A DNA stretch of 64,000 bases from the NCBI GenBank assembly GCA_964636495.1, contig CAZWSL010000012.1, positions 22,186 through 86,185 of the forward strand, written 5' to 3'. Positions 44,201 to 53,108 of this stretch are shown piece by piece. Below the pieces are notes generated by a model, which saw nothing but the letters and a program-made list of their open reading frames with translations, had not been told where the DNA came from and did no database searches. This DNA comes from Desulfobacula sp964636495. GTDB taxonomy: Bacteria > Desulfobacterota > Desulfobacteria > Desulfobacterales > Desulfobacteraceae. How positions within the stretch are numbered: the stretch's first letter is position 1; each line of letters starts with the position of its first letter. The translations under genes and the position numbers were made by a program.

Positions 44201-44863
44201 CTATGTGGCATTGGCATATGAAGATGCCCCGTATTGAATATCCCGGGCATCACTGACCCAGCCAAAAAGATGGCCTTCGCCAGCAATTATTTTCAGTGCA
44301 GCATCGTGCATACCTGGATCAGATGCTGCGCAGCAGTCTGCTATAGTAAGGCACCAATAACCCCGATCAACCGCCTCTCGTAGAGTGGAGTGCACACAGC
44401 ATTGGGTCGTAACACCACACATTATGATATGGTCGATGCCGTCTCGTCTTAACAGGTTGTCGAGATCTGTATTGTAAAACGCCCCAAAACTTGCCTTTTC
44501 TATCACACACTCGCTGGGTAATGGTTTAACCTGGTCAACAAATTCATGTCCTGGTTCGCCAAGAATACAAAAGCGTCCCAGAGGTCCAGGCTTTCCCACA
44601 TAGTTGAGTGAACGCCGGTAAGCATGAACATCTGACAAATCCGGTTTATAAGATTCACGTGTATGGATTACTTTACAGCCGAGTTTTCGAGCTAATGCAA
44701 TGATCCTTGCAACACGGGGTAATATTGACTGCATCTGGTCGAAGCATTCACCCATGTCGTCTGTAAAGAACTCCTTCTGGAGATCTACAACAAGTAAGGC
44801 TGTCGTTTCAGGTGAGAACTGGTAAATTCTATCTCCACGGCATTGAACGGATATTTTATTCAT
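44201..44863 (-). CDS. Isochorismatase-family cysteine hydrolase
   Basis: 220-residue amidase-type hydrolase. The triad Asp is in LLVVDLQKEFF near residue 27, the Lys in CVIEKASFGAFYNTDL and the nucleophile Cys in MCGVTTQCCVHSTLREA, with the cis-peptide VTT just before it. The family includes nicotinamidase, N-carbamoylsarcosine amidase and biuret hydrolase. The AbgA-like amidohydrolase gene 75 bases upstream on the same strand suggests an amide-containing nutrient. A dispersed repeat copy separates the two genes. Confidence 0.88.
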   Translation of the reverse strand: MNKISVQCRGDRIYQFSPETTALLVVDLQKEFFTDDMGECFDQMQSILPRVARIIALARKLGCKVIHTRESYKPDLSDVHAYRRSLNYVGKPGPLGRFCILGEPGHEFVDQVKPLPSECVIEKASFGAFYNTDLDNLLRRDGIDHIIMCGVTTQCCVHSTLREAVDRGYWCLTIADCCAASDPGMHDAALKIIAGEGHLFGWVSDARDIQYGASSYANAT

Positions 44864-44887
44864 TTGACTACTCTCATGTCACATAAT

Positions 44888-44907
44888 GAGACCTTTGCGT
44901 TATTCGC
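44888..44907 (+). repeat. Dispersed repeat copy (GAGACCTTTGCGTTATTCGC)
   Basis: The first ten bases match the ends of the window-wide repeat family with one transition. It lies between the isochorismatase-like and amidohydrolase genes. Confidence 0.5.
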
Positions 44908-44938
44908 AACACCTTGATTTTTTTGTTAGCAATTGTAA

Positions 44939-46222
44939 TCAATCTATGATTGTTTTAGGGAGATTAAATAAAATATCTACACCCAGAGAAAGGTTCTCTT
45001 CATCAAAATCGAATTTTTCATTATGATGGCCACCGTATGTTTGACATCCTATACCGATAAACGTTGACTGGCCACCGTTTCTTAATACTTCATTCATAAT
45101 GAAAGTGGCATCCTCACTTGCAGGAATTAGAAAAGAATCTAAAACTGAACCTTCTTCAATACCCAGCTCAGTACAGACACTTTTAATCGGTACAATCAGT
45201 TCTGAAGAGTTTACTGCGGTCTCTGCGTCAGCTGAAAATTCAATTTCATATTCAACATCATACATAGTTGATGCCCCTTTTATAATATTTTCAGCCTGAG
45301 ATACCAGGAAATCACAGACCTCATTTGTCAATCCTCTCAGATCCATTTCAAATCCGGCTTTATCAGATATAATATTAGATGCGTTGCCGGACACAAACTT
45401 TCCTACGTTTATCCGGGTACTTCCGCCACTGTGCCTGGTAATACTGTATAACCCTTTTACCGCAGTGCAGGCGGCTAACAGGGCATTTTTACCTTCCTGT
45501 GGAAAACCGCCGGCATGAGAACTGCGCCCTTTAAATAGAACATTAAACCTTTTATCGGCCAACCAGGCAAGACCGCATATAATTTTCTTTTCTCCGGTCA
45601 GGCCTAAGTGAATCGGAAAAAAATAATCTAACTCCTTTACAAAACTTAATTTTGCAAATATTTTCCCGCCTGAAATCAGTTCTTCCGCAGGTTGAAAAAA
45701 TATATAATAATTACCTTTGAGATTATCTTTGTATTCAGTAAGTTTTCTTATTAATCCCAATCCTATGGTTATATGTCCATCATGACCACATGCGTGCATA
45801 TTTTCATTTGCGGAGTGAAACCCCTCCCTGAAAGGTAAATGTTCATCTCCATCTGATTCCTTAATCGGTAATCCGTCTATATCAAAACGAAAACCAAAAT
45901 TCGGACCAGGCTTTGCTCCATTAATAACAGCAACAAGACCGGTTTTTCCTTCCAGTCTCGCTATCCATTTATCATCTTTATTTGCTTTTTTTGTTTTGAG
46001 AAAGATATCATTATCCCATCGTTTTAATAATTCCGGGTCAGTAAAATTATCGTATAATTCCTCTCCATATACTATTGAACAGTCAAATCTGCTAAGGTAT
46101 TCACAGATTCGAGCTGTTGTCCAGTACTCATTAAACCCTGTTTCCGGTTTTTTGTGAAACATTCTTCTCAGTCTTATTAACTCAGAAGAAAAATCATCTA
46201 CGTTTTCAGATGCTGATTCCAT
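44939..46222 (-). CDS. M20-family amidohydrolase, AbgA-like
   Basis: 427-residue dizinc peptidase/amidohydrolase. MHACGHDGH near residue 143, FFQPAEE with the bridging Glu region, GRSSHAGGFPQEGKNAL of the dimerisation domain and the C-terminal GGHHNEKFDFDEE are visible. The last motif and the long N-terminal insert are close to AbgA of p-aminobenzoyl-glutamate hydrolase; no AbgB partner is present. It would cleave an N-acyl amino acid. AAAGGAGAAACAA precedes the start. Confidence 0.88.
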   Translation of the reverse strand: MESASENVDDFSSELIRLRRMFHKKPETGFNEYWTTARICEYLSRFDCSIVYGEELYDNFTDPELLKRWDNDIFLKTKKANKDDKWIARLEGKTGLVAVINGAKPGPNFGFRFDIDGLPIKESDGDEHLPFREGFHSANENMHACGHDGHITIGLGLIRKLTEYKDNLKGNYYIFFQPAEELISGGKIFAKLSFVKELDYFFPIHLGLTGEKKIICGLAWLADKRFNVLFKGRSSHAGGFPQEGKNALLAACTAVKGLYSITRHSGGSTRINVGKFVSGNASNIISDKAGFEMDLRGLTNEVCDFLVSQAENIIKGASTMYDVEYEIEFSADAETAVNSSELIVPIKSVCTELGIEEGSVLDSFLIPASEDATFIMNEVLRNGGQSTFIGIGCQTYGGHHNEKFDFDEENLSLGVDILFNLPKTIID

Positions 46223-46294
46223 TTGTTTCTCCTTTAGGTATGATGAACAACAATCTCGCTATTGCGGTGCTGGACAAAGTAAGTGCCGCGATTC

Positions 46295-46312
46295 GAGATC
46301 TTTGCATCCTGG
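46295..46312 (+). repeat. Dispersed repeat copy (GAGATCTTTGCATCCTGG)
   Basis: Matches the core over its first 13 bases. It lies in the 176-base gap between the amidohydrolase and DUF4143 ATPase genes, next to a locally G+C-rich stretch. Confidence 0.55.
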
Positions 46313-46398
46313 CTCCTGCAGCGGACTGCTGCATTGAAGGGTTATGTGTGATTGTTCGTAGTGCGTCCACATTCCTTTTTTTTATGAATCAAAAACAG

Positions 46399-47640
46399 TT
46401 ATAGATAACTCGCCGGGATCTGGATTATATTATCTGCCACGATTTCAATCTTATCGGAATTATTCACAAATATGCCAAACTCTGTTCCTGTTTCCTTAAG
46501 AAAAGATTTTAACGGTCCAAGCATACGTTGGGTGAGTTTGGTACCCAGTTTAATTTCAATCGGAATAAACCCGAATGGACCGTCAATAATCAAATCTATC
46601 TCTGCCTTATCACGGGTTCGATAAAAATTAAAATCAATCCCATGCTTTAAAGTACTTTGGAAACCTCGAATAATTTCTTCTATGGCAAATGATTCAAAAG
46701 AAGTTCCAGCCACTGGATGAATCAGGAGTCTATCAATCTCGTCTACTTTGAGAAGATGATGCAGGATACCCTGATCTCTGAAAAAACCTTTAGGCATTTT
46801 TTGTATTTTTTTCAGGCTATTCTTTTCAAAACTGCGTAAATTTCGCCAAATAAATGTGTTGTGGAGTATCTCCAGGTATTCTTTGGCTGTCACAGAACTC
46901 ACCTCCAAAGCTCTGGCGATAGATGATTGATTTATAATTTTGCCGGAATGGTAAGAGAGGCTCTGTATAAACAATCTGAAATTATGAGTATTGAGACGCG
47001 GAAACAGGCGTTGGATATCTCGACGAATATAGTCTGCAAAATATTCATCCATCCATAGTCCGTGGAATAGCTGGTTTGTTTCACCTTTTATCCTGGGTTC
47101 GGGATAACCGCCAAGCAGCCAATGGTCATAGACCTGATTAATCGTTATTGATGTTTCCAGATCAGCCAGATCAACAAGACAAGTAGAACGTTCTATCAAA
47201 CGGTTATAAATAGTCGGCAGTGGTTTTTCATAAAATTCCCCCATCTTGAACGGCCAGAGTTCAATCGTCGCAATTCGTCCTGCAAGGCTTTCCGATAATC
47301 CACTTACAATGTCGGGAGAGCTTGATCCAGTTAACAAAAAACGACCACAGGCCTTTCTATCCTGATCAATAATGCCGCGCAGGACCCTGAAAAGGTCCGG
47401 AAACTGTTGAGCCTCATCAATAATGGTTTTGTCCCGTTGCCGGGAAAAAAAGCCAAGTGGGTCGCTGGTAATAAGTTGATAATCATCAGGCCGCTCAAGG
47501 TCATAATACTTCCATTCCGGGTATACCGCCCTTACCAATGTTGATTTTCCGCATTGCCTGGGACCGATAACTGCAACACAGGGAAACATTCCCATGAGGG
47601 CTGTTATTTTATGGCTTAGATATCTTTTTTTATCCAACAT
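46399..47640 (-). CDS. AAA-family ATPase with DUF4143 domain
   Basis: 413 residues. The N-terminal ATPase has Walker A GPRQCGKSTLV near residue 26, Walker B TIIDEAQ near 74 and sensor LLTGSSSPD. The C-terminal DUF4143 part contains SLAGRIATIELWPFKMGEF, SVTAKEYLEIL (helix-turn-helix-like) and a nuclease-like EIDLIIDGPFGFIPIEIK core. These ATPases are common solitary accessory genes, often with many paralogues; function is not established. Confidence 0.88.
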   Translation of the reverse strand: MLDKKRYLSHKITALMGMFPCVAVIGPRQCGKSTLVRAVYPEWKYYDLERPDDYQLITSDPLGFFSRQRDKTIIDEAQQFPDLFRVLRGIIDQDRKACGRFLLTGSSSPDIVSGLSESLAGRIATIELWPFKMGEFYEKPLPTIYNRLIERSTCLVDLADLETSITINQVYDHWLLGGYPEPRIKGETNQLFHGLWMDEYFADYIRRDIQRLFPRLNTHNFRLFIQSLSYHSGKIINQSSIARALEVSSVTAKEYLEILHNTFIWRNLRSFEKNSLKKIQKMPKGFFRDQGILHHLLKVDEIDRLLIHPVAGTSFESFAIEEIIRGFQSTLKHGIDFNFYRTRDKAEIDLIIDGPFGFIPIEIKLGTKLTQRMLGPLKSFLKETGTEFGIFVNNSDKIEIVADNIIQIPASYL

Positions 47641-47760
47641 TTTTAAATATTAACTTTAAATAATACGGATGTCAATATTGATATTTATATATTCAACGAT
47701 TCTGTTTTCTTTTTACAGGGTAACGTTACAAGGGCTTAAACGCCGGGCATAATCTGCACG

Positions 47761-47778
47761 AAAAGCCGTAAGGCTTTT
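47761..47778 (-). terminator. Short hairpin downstream of the cyclase fusion gene
   Basis: AAAAGCC-GTAA-GGCTTTT, a perfect 7-bp stem with T-runs on both strands, 52 bases past the stop of the cyclase fusion gene. It is followed on the + strand by GGGGTCAGAG, a sequence style seen around mobile repeats, so it may belong to a transferred segment. Confidence 0.45.
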
Positions 47779-47829
47779 GGGGTCAGAGTTAATGCCCTTG
47801 TCAAGCCTAGTTCACAAAAAAGGGTCAAA

Positions 47830-49176
47830 TCAGCACCTCACTTGTTCAACGACGAAGAGTCGCCATTCCTCCGGCACCCCACGCAGACTATGCGGTCCAA
47901 GATCTTTAAAGCGGATTCCGGATCCTGCTACGAGCTCTTTGACCGTGCTGGAAACCAACACTTCTCCGGCACCAGCTTTCGCGGCGATGCGGGCACCGAT
48001 ATGCACCGCAATGCCGCTAACTTTCTCTGCAGACAGCTCGACTTCGCCAGTGTGGACTCCGGCACGGATCTCGATTCCCAATGGACGCACCCCCGTGCTG
48101 ATGGCGGTGGCGCAGCGAATCGCACGGGCCGGCTCGTTGAACGTAGCAAAGAGCCCGTCGCCTGCCGTGTCGATCTCGCGGCCGCTGAAGCGAACGAGCT
48201 CACGCCGGGCTACCGCGTAGTAGCCGTCCAATAATTCACACCATCGGCCATCGCCGAGTTCGGCTGCATGTTCCGTAGAACCCACGATGTCGGTGAAAAG
48301 CACCGTCGCAAGCCGCCGCGCTCCTGATGAAGCTTCAGTGAGTGCCGACTCATATATTGTTGGAGTCGGATCATCGAAGAACTCGGCGATCGCTATGAGC
48401 ACGGATTCGGCGTCTTCGAGCCAGGGCATGTTGTGGGTGCCTTCAAGGATGACGAAATGCGCATTTGGGATGCCAGCTGCGAGTTCACGTGCCCGGATCA
48501 AGCGCACGGCAATTTCATCACGTCGGTGAATCACTACGGTGGGCAGATCCAATTTCGGCAGGACCTTGGTAACCGTGTAGCAGTAGTTGGTCTCCATCAA
48601 CGCGGCCGCCATCTCGGCGCTGGCGGACTCTCGCTGTGCGTGGGCAAACCAGGCACGAGTCTCGGCATCTGCACCGGGCATCATCAGGTCAACTAGAGTT
48701 TTGGACCCAAGCCCCCATGCAGACCGAATGAACGACAGGAATGAGGCTTTGACATCATCCGGTGCCAGCTGCGTGCCGTCTGCAAAGCTGCCATACAGTA
48801 CGAGGTGAGTTACACGTTCCGGATGTTTGATGATGTAGGCAATGGACGTAGGACCGCCCGTTGAGATGCCAAAAAGGGCAAAGCTCGTCAGCTCGAGTTG
48901 ATCGACGACCGCCTCTAGAGTCCGTACTTCCGATTCCAGTGAGAAGTCGGTGCGGTTATGATCAGAGAGACCGCAGCCCCAGCGCTCAATGAGCACCACC
49001 GTATGGTGCCGGGCGAGCCTCGCATAGAACCTACGGTATGCTGGTGATTGCCAGAACACCTCTAAATGACTAAAGGTCACGGGGGGACAAATGAGGGCTG
49101 GCCCATGACCAAGGGTGGCGTAGGCGATCCGTGCGCCGTCGGTGGTAGTGCTAAAACGAATGGGCAAGTTCATCAT
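47830..49176 (-). CDS. Alpha/beta hydrolase fused to class III adenylate/guanylate cyclase
   Basis: 448 residues. Residues 10-275 are an alpha/beta hydrolase (LIERWGCGLSDHNR, nucleophile elbow FGISTGGP, acid region TVVIHRRDE, His in LEGTHNMPW). Residues 285-448 are a class III nucleotide cyclase (TVLFTDIVGSTEHA with the first metal Asp, DTAGDGLFATF with the second, GIAVHIGARI). The architecture is known from actinobacteria and proteobacteria. G+C is clearly higher than around it: 34 of 60 bases at 48001-48060 against 22 of 60 at 46501-46560. Likely acquired by transfer. Signal and substrate unknown. Confidence 0.9.
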   Translation of the reverse strand: MMNLPIRFSTTTDGARIAYATLGHGPALICPPVTFSHLEVFWQSPAYRRFYARLARHHTVVLIERWGCGLSDHNRTDFSLESEVRTLEAVVDQLELTSFALFGISTGGPTSIAYIIKHPERVTHLVLYGSFADGTQLAPDDVKASFLSFIRSAWGLGSKTLVDLMMPGADAETRAWFAHAQRESASAEMAAALMETNYCYTVTKVLPKLDLPTVVIHRRDEIAVRLIRARELAAGIPNAHFVILEGTHNMPWLEDAESVLIAIAEFFDDPTPTIYESALTEASSGARRLATVLFTDIVGSTEHAAELGDGRWCELLDGYYAVARRELVRFSGREIDTAGDGLFATFNEPARAIRCATAISTGVRPLGIEIRAGVHTGEVELSAEKVSGIAVHIGARIAAKAGAGEVLVSSTVKELVAGSGIRFKDLGPHSLRGVPEEWRLFVVEQVRC

Positions 49177-49242
49177 CGGCAGTCCTTTTTGACGGCTCGC
49201 GCGTCAGTCCGAGAACAGAGCGCCGTCATTTTGTATCACCTT

Positions 49243-49350
49243 GGGATAGCTTTGCATAACTCATCTATTCTTCCTCATATTGAAATCTTTGCACAACTCT
49301 TTTATTCAACCTCGTATTCCCAATCCAGATATTGCACTGGATTTTTTCTT
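49243..49350 (+). repeat. Two adjacent dispersed repeat copies plus a longer shared segment
   Basis: GGGATAGCTTTGCATAACTC (49243-49262) is followed by GAAATCTTTGCACAACTC (49282-49299), each trailed by a similar CAT/AAC-TCGTATT sequence, so the unit is imperfectly duplicated with a period of about 38 bases. The following CAATCCAGATATTGCACTGG resembles CAATCCGGATATTTTACAGG at about 34290, before the hybrid kinase gene. It borders the G+C-rich cyclase fusion gene on its upstream side. Confidence 0.55.
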
Positions 49351-50706
49351 CTATTTTTGCAAGATAGATTTTATTCTCAGTATCCAGAATACAGGGCTGT
49401 GAATGGTTTTTACAGCGCGGGATATTTGCTGTAATTTATGAGCTTGTGTGGTCATTTCCCCGTAAACTTCAAGTTGAAACGCTGATATAATGGTTTCAAT
49501 CTCTTTTTTAAGCGGCTGAAATCTTTCCTGGAGCCGTCCGGCATATTCCAAGGGCGTTTCATCAAACTTTTTCTTTACCCCGCTGCGTTTTCCCCATTTA
49601 ATCAGCCTCACAAATCCTTGACTTGACGTATCTATTTTTTGCCTGATTGACTGGATTAGACTTATTGTACAATTGAACAGATAAATCATGCGCTCCAGCA
49701 AACGAAACAATATCTCTGAATTATTTTTAGTCCCAGCAGGGCTATCTGATTTTAAAAATAAACGTAAAATATAGTGATAAAGTAACCGCCAAGTCAGGTA
49801 AAAAATCAGACAGATCGTTGCCACAGCAAACAGGATCAGAGCTCCCATAATAATCGGGTTATCGACCTGTTCGGTTTCTAATGTTTGGAACCAACCTGAC
49901 CGCCCCTTGCTTTGAGCCGCAGCTTGATTTTTTGCCAGGACTCCTTGACCCTTGAGCAGGAAAAGTAAAATAGTTTTAATATAGGGGCCGATAAAACCTG
50001 TCATGGTTTTTATTCCTGCATAACCGGATTCTGCAATTGCTGTCATGGCAGGCTGAAAGAGCAAAAAAGACCCCATGCTCACAAGAAGTAACATAATCGT
50101 GGCACTAATCAAAACCCCATAGGTTTGAAATCCTTTGAGATATGTTTTTTCTCCCCCCATTTTATTATATGAAAGAATAAGTGCGATCAGACCGGATAAG
50201 AAAAAAAATCCCATACACTGAAAAGTAAAAGGATCTTCCGAGAGGATACCAACCTTCAATTCAAGAATGAATTGGATAAATGTAATCAAAAAAAGCAAGG
50301 ATACGCCCAGATCAAAATGGTTGCAAATCGATTTATATGTCGCTTTCCTGTTGGCTAGTCGGGTTCCTTTATACCAGAAAAGCCCGATCAGCAGACTCAC
50401 AATAACCATTTGGTACCACTGATGATTCGTCTTGGGCGGCCACTCATCAAACAAATGAGTGAGCTGCCAGCGGCATAGAAAATACAGACAGCAGATATGT
50501 AGCAATACAGGCCATATACGTCGATAGTTGTTACTTGCAAAAAAAAGAGTAATACCCAGAGGCAGGAAAAATGCCGCAAGACTGCCCCACATTGAGAAAC
50601 GGATTGGTGTTGTCGTCTGGATAATGAAATTGGCCAGGGCACACAGCCAGCAAAGATCCATGCCGCAACATGCTGCCAACAGGCGTTTAGATCTGATTTT
50701 TGACAA
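49351..50706 (-). CDS. Membrane protein with C-terminal DUF4129-like domain
   Basis: 451 residues, about eight hydrophobic segments over the first 330, then a cytoplasmic tail with the DUF4129-like stretch FDETPLEYAGRLQERF. In many bacteria such proteins follow MoxR and DUF58 genes. The start is TTG with AGGAG 6 bases upstream. It is the third gene of the MoxR/DUF58 operon, 14 bases after the DUF58 gene. No transglutaminase domain is attached, unlike the fused versions seen elsewhere. Role unknown, probably envelope-related complex assembly. Confidence 0.72.
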   Translation of the reverse strand: MSKIRSKRLLAACCGMDLCWLCALANFIIQTTTPIRFSMWGSLAAFFLPLGITLFFASNNYRRIWPVLLHICCLYFLCRWQLTHLFDEWPPKTNHQWYQMVIVSLLIGLFWYKGTRLANRKATYKSICNHFDLGVSLLFLITFIQFILELKVGILSEDPFTFQCMGFFFLSGLIALILSYNKMGGEKTYLKGFQTYGVLISATIMLLLVSMGSFLLFQPAMTAIAESGYAGIKTMTGFIGPYIKTILLFLLKGQGVLAKNQAAAQSKGRSGWFQTLETEQVDNPIIMGALILFAVATICLIFYLTWRLLYHYILRLFLKSDSPAGTKNNSEILFRLLERMIYLFNCTISLIQSIRQKIDTSSQGFVRLIKWGKRSGVKKKFDETPLEYAGRLQERFQPLKKEIETIISAFQLEVYGEMTTQAHKLQQISRAVKTIHSPVFWILRIKSILQK

Positions 50707-50720
50707 TACCGTCTCCTTTG

Positions 50721-51905
50721 TTATAAGCAGATTGAATCTATATGTTGAACCAGCCCCGGTGCAAAAGGCAAACCCTCTTTGTTGGCCTCGGTTGAGCTGA
50801 TAAAGTATTTAACCGGTATCCGCCTGGCAGTATAGAATGCTTTCATTTTCAATATTGATGCATCTATGGAATAAGAACAAAAAACACAGGTCACCCCCCA
50901 TAACCGATTGAAATTTTGATGAAAAATATCCAACAAATCACACTCCGGCTCAATTTGTGCCTGTGCAATAGTTTCAAGTATCATGGGAAGGCTGCTTCGA
51001 TTCCTGCTTAAAGGAACAAACCCGGACTTGCCCCCGGCAGTCCCTGCATTGGTCATAAACCCCACTGCATTGCCACTGGTTTCAAAATTTACTGCCATGG
51101 AGGCAATGGCCTCCAGCATTTCTTCAAACTCTTCTTCCCTGTTGCGTTTAAAATATAGGGTTGTGTCAAAAACAATTAGAATTTTTCCCTGAATAGAGGG
51201 TTCACATACTTTTTCCTGGAGCCTGCACAACCTTGCACTTGCCTTCCACTGGATTAACCGGACGGGTGTGGATGGCTGGTAATCACGGGTACCTGTTATA
51301 TAAATTGGATCAAAAACCGGGCTTTGCGCGTCTGGAATATTGAAAAATTTTTGTTCGGGTAAAGAAAAAGATCTGACATCTGAAATTTTTGGAAAAACAA
51401 TGACATCTGGCATATCCTCCCAGATCCGTTGTTTCGGGAAAAATCCAAATAGATCCGAGACTGTTATGTTGGACCGTCCAATGTTGAAACACCCCCTTTT
51501 ACGGGATCTCAGTTTCCATGTGAATGAGGTTTTTTGAAACCACAACAAAAAACTGCTTTCAGATGCTGGACTTTTGGACACAACAAAGGATTGGGAAAAT
51601 TCCGGCAGGATCTTCAGCCAGACTGGTAAAAGCTTGTTGTTTGCAGCCTGGACTTCAATCCTGATCTCTTCATCCGGAAAAATTTTGCACTTGTCAATTT
51701 TAATATCGATCTTCATATTAAAGACTGCAAACTGGCTCCATACCCATGTGGAAAGATAGATACCCATAATAATCAGAGTCATGATTGTCATATCGCTCTG
51801 GTAATTTAAAAGCGATATAAAAAAAAGCAGCAAGGCCGTAAAAAAAAGAAAGCTGGAATTGAATATAGAGGTCGGATGATCAAAAACAGGTTTATATTCT
51901 TTCAT
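50721..51905 (-). CDS. DUF58 domain protein
   Basis: About 394 residues. Two N-terminal membrane helices (residues 12-55), a beta-rich region and the DUF58 signature PVRLIQWKASARLCRLQEKV near residue 240, followed by a von Willebrand A-like fold (ILIVFDTTLYF) whose metal site is incomplete. DUF58 proteins accompany MoxR AAA+ ATPases. The ATG at 51905 is used; a TTG at 51920 that overlaps the MoxR stop is an alternative. Confidence 0.85.
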   Translation of the reverse strand: MKEYKPVFDHPTSIFNSSFLFFTALLLFFISLLNYQSDMTIMTLIIMGIYLSTWVWSQFAVFNMKIDIKIDKCKIFPDEEIRIEVQAANNKLLPVWLKILPEFSQSFVVSKSPASESSFLLWFQKTSFTWKLRSRKRGCFNIGRSNITVSDLFGFFPKQRIWEDMPDVIVFPKISDVRSFSLPEQKFFNIPDAQSPVFDPIYITGTRDYQPSTPVRLIQWKASARLCRLQEKVCEPSIQGKILIVFDTTLYFKRNREEEFEEMLEAIASMAVNFETSGNAVGFMTNAGTAGGKSGFVPLSRNRSSLPMILETIAQAQIEPECDLLDIFHQNFNRLWGVTCVFCSYSIDASILKMKAFYTARRIPVKYFISSTEANKEGLPFAPGLVQHIDSICL

Positions 51906-51916
51906 TTCTCTTTTTC

Positions 51917-52855
51917 TCAACTTGTACCGTCCGGGACCGGTATCTGTTCTATGATCCGAGTTAAAATATTTTCAGGTTTCTCACCTTTCAACCACTCATT
52001 TTCATTTAAAATCAGACGATGTGCCAGTACAGGTTTAATTAGTTTTTTTACATCATCCGGTATAGCATATGAGCGCCCTTCCATTGCAGCCAAAGCCTGG
52101 GCAGACCGCATCAGAGCCATCGAGCCCCTTGGGCTGGCACCGAATTTAATCATCTCATTGTTCCGTGTTGCGTGAACAACGGTGGTGATATATTCCTTGA
52201 CTGCTTTGGAAACAACAATCTTTTTTCTTGCCTGTTGTAATTCTATAATTCTGCCCGGCTCGGCAACAGGTGAAAGACTCGATAACGGATCTTCCTCTTG
52301 AAACCGTTTAAGGATTTCAATTTCTTCTGCCTGATCAGGATATCCCATATCAATCTTTAATAAAAAGCGATCAAGCTGCGCCTCAGGCAAGGGAAAAGTG
52401 CCTTCAAGCTCAACCGGGTTTTGGGTAGCGATCACAAAAAAAGGACTGGGTAATGGATATGTCGTCCCATCTACTGTAACTTGACGCTCTTCCATACTTT
52501 CTAAAAGGCTTGATTGAGTCCTGGGAACGGTTCGATTGATTTCATCTGCAAGCACCACGTTTGCCATGACAGGTCCCTGGCGGAAATCGAACCGGCTTTC
52601 ATGCTGGATATAAATATTAAACCCGGTGATGTCTGATGGCAGCAGGTCAGGTGTAAATTGAATCCTATTATACATTCCTCCGATCGAAACGGCAAGAGAC
52701 CTTGCCAACAAGGTTTTTCCAACCCCGGGCACATCCTCCAAAAGTGCGTGTCCATCAGCCAGAAGTGCAACAAGCATAAATTTGATGGAGTCCTGTTTTC
52801 CTACAATGACCTTTGAAATATTGTCAATAATTTTAAAACAATCAGAGAAATCCAA
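51917..52855 (-). CDS. MoxR-family AAA+ ATPase
   Basis: 312 residues. Walker A DVPGVGKTLLAR near residue 40, Walker B NVVLADEINR near 105, sensor 1 FFVIATQNPVELEGTFPLPEAQLDRF and sensor 2 ASPRGSMALMRSAQ. MoxR ATPases act as chaperones for maturation of partner complexes with DUF58/VWA proteins. The start is TTG after AAAGGATTATTGAT. It heads the three-gene operon; the usual BatA/BatB VWA proteins are missing. Confidence 0.93.
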   Translation of the reverse strand: MDFSDCFKIIDNISKVIVGKQDSIKFMLVALLADGHALLEDVPGVGKTLLARSLAVSIGGMYNRIQFTPDLLPSDITGFNIYIQHESRFDFRQGPVMANVVLADEINRTVPRTQSSLLESMEERQVTVDGTTYPLPSPFFVIATQNPVELEGTFPLPEAQLDRFLLKIDMGYPDQAEEIEILKRFQEEDPLSSLSPVAEPGRIIELQQARKKIVVSKAVKEYITTVVHATRNNEMIKFGASPRGSMALMRSAQALAAMEGRSYAIPDDVKKLIKPVLAHRLILNENEWLKGEKPENILTRIIEQIPVPDGTS

Positions 52856-52878
52856 ATCAATAATCCTTTATATATTTA

Positions 52879-53094
52879 TTAGGTATAAATTATAGATAAT
52901 TTTCGATTTGATTGAACGCAATCTCAAAAATAAAGGTTAATCAGGTTTTGATAAGGTATTCCGGTTTTCTCAGCCAAATTTTAAAGTATTCTATTATATC
53001 AACACCGATTCTGATGGTGACCTGTTTTTTAAGTTTTTTTGGTGTAAGGATTTTTACGGCCTTTCATATTTTCGAAATTATATTCTTTTCTCAT
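52879..53094 (-). pseudogene. Broken BrnA/CopG-type antitoxin
   Basis: From ATG at 53094 the frame reads MRKEYNFENMKGRKNPYTK, then stops because a run of seven A bases (complement of 53034-53040) should be six. Removing one A gives KLKKQVTIRIGVDIIEYFK. A second shift by one base restores AEKTGIPYQNLINLYF, and after a TGA the frame goes on with DCVQSNRKLSI. This is the full pattern of ribbon-helix-helix antitoxins of the BrnA type with at least three lesions. No toxin gene is beside it. It fills the 253-base gap between MoxR and the M24 peptidase genes. Confidence 0.72.
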
Positions 53095-53108
53095 TATGGC
53101 TTCCAATT

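Noticed and set aside
46210..46404. 64-codon + strand frame between the amidohydrolase and ATPase genes
   Set aside because: It contains a dispersed repeat copy and no domain, and starts inside the amidohydrolase gene on the other strand.
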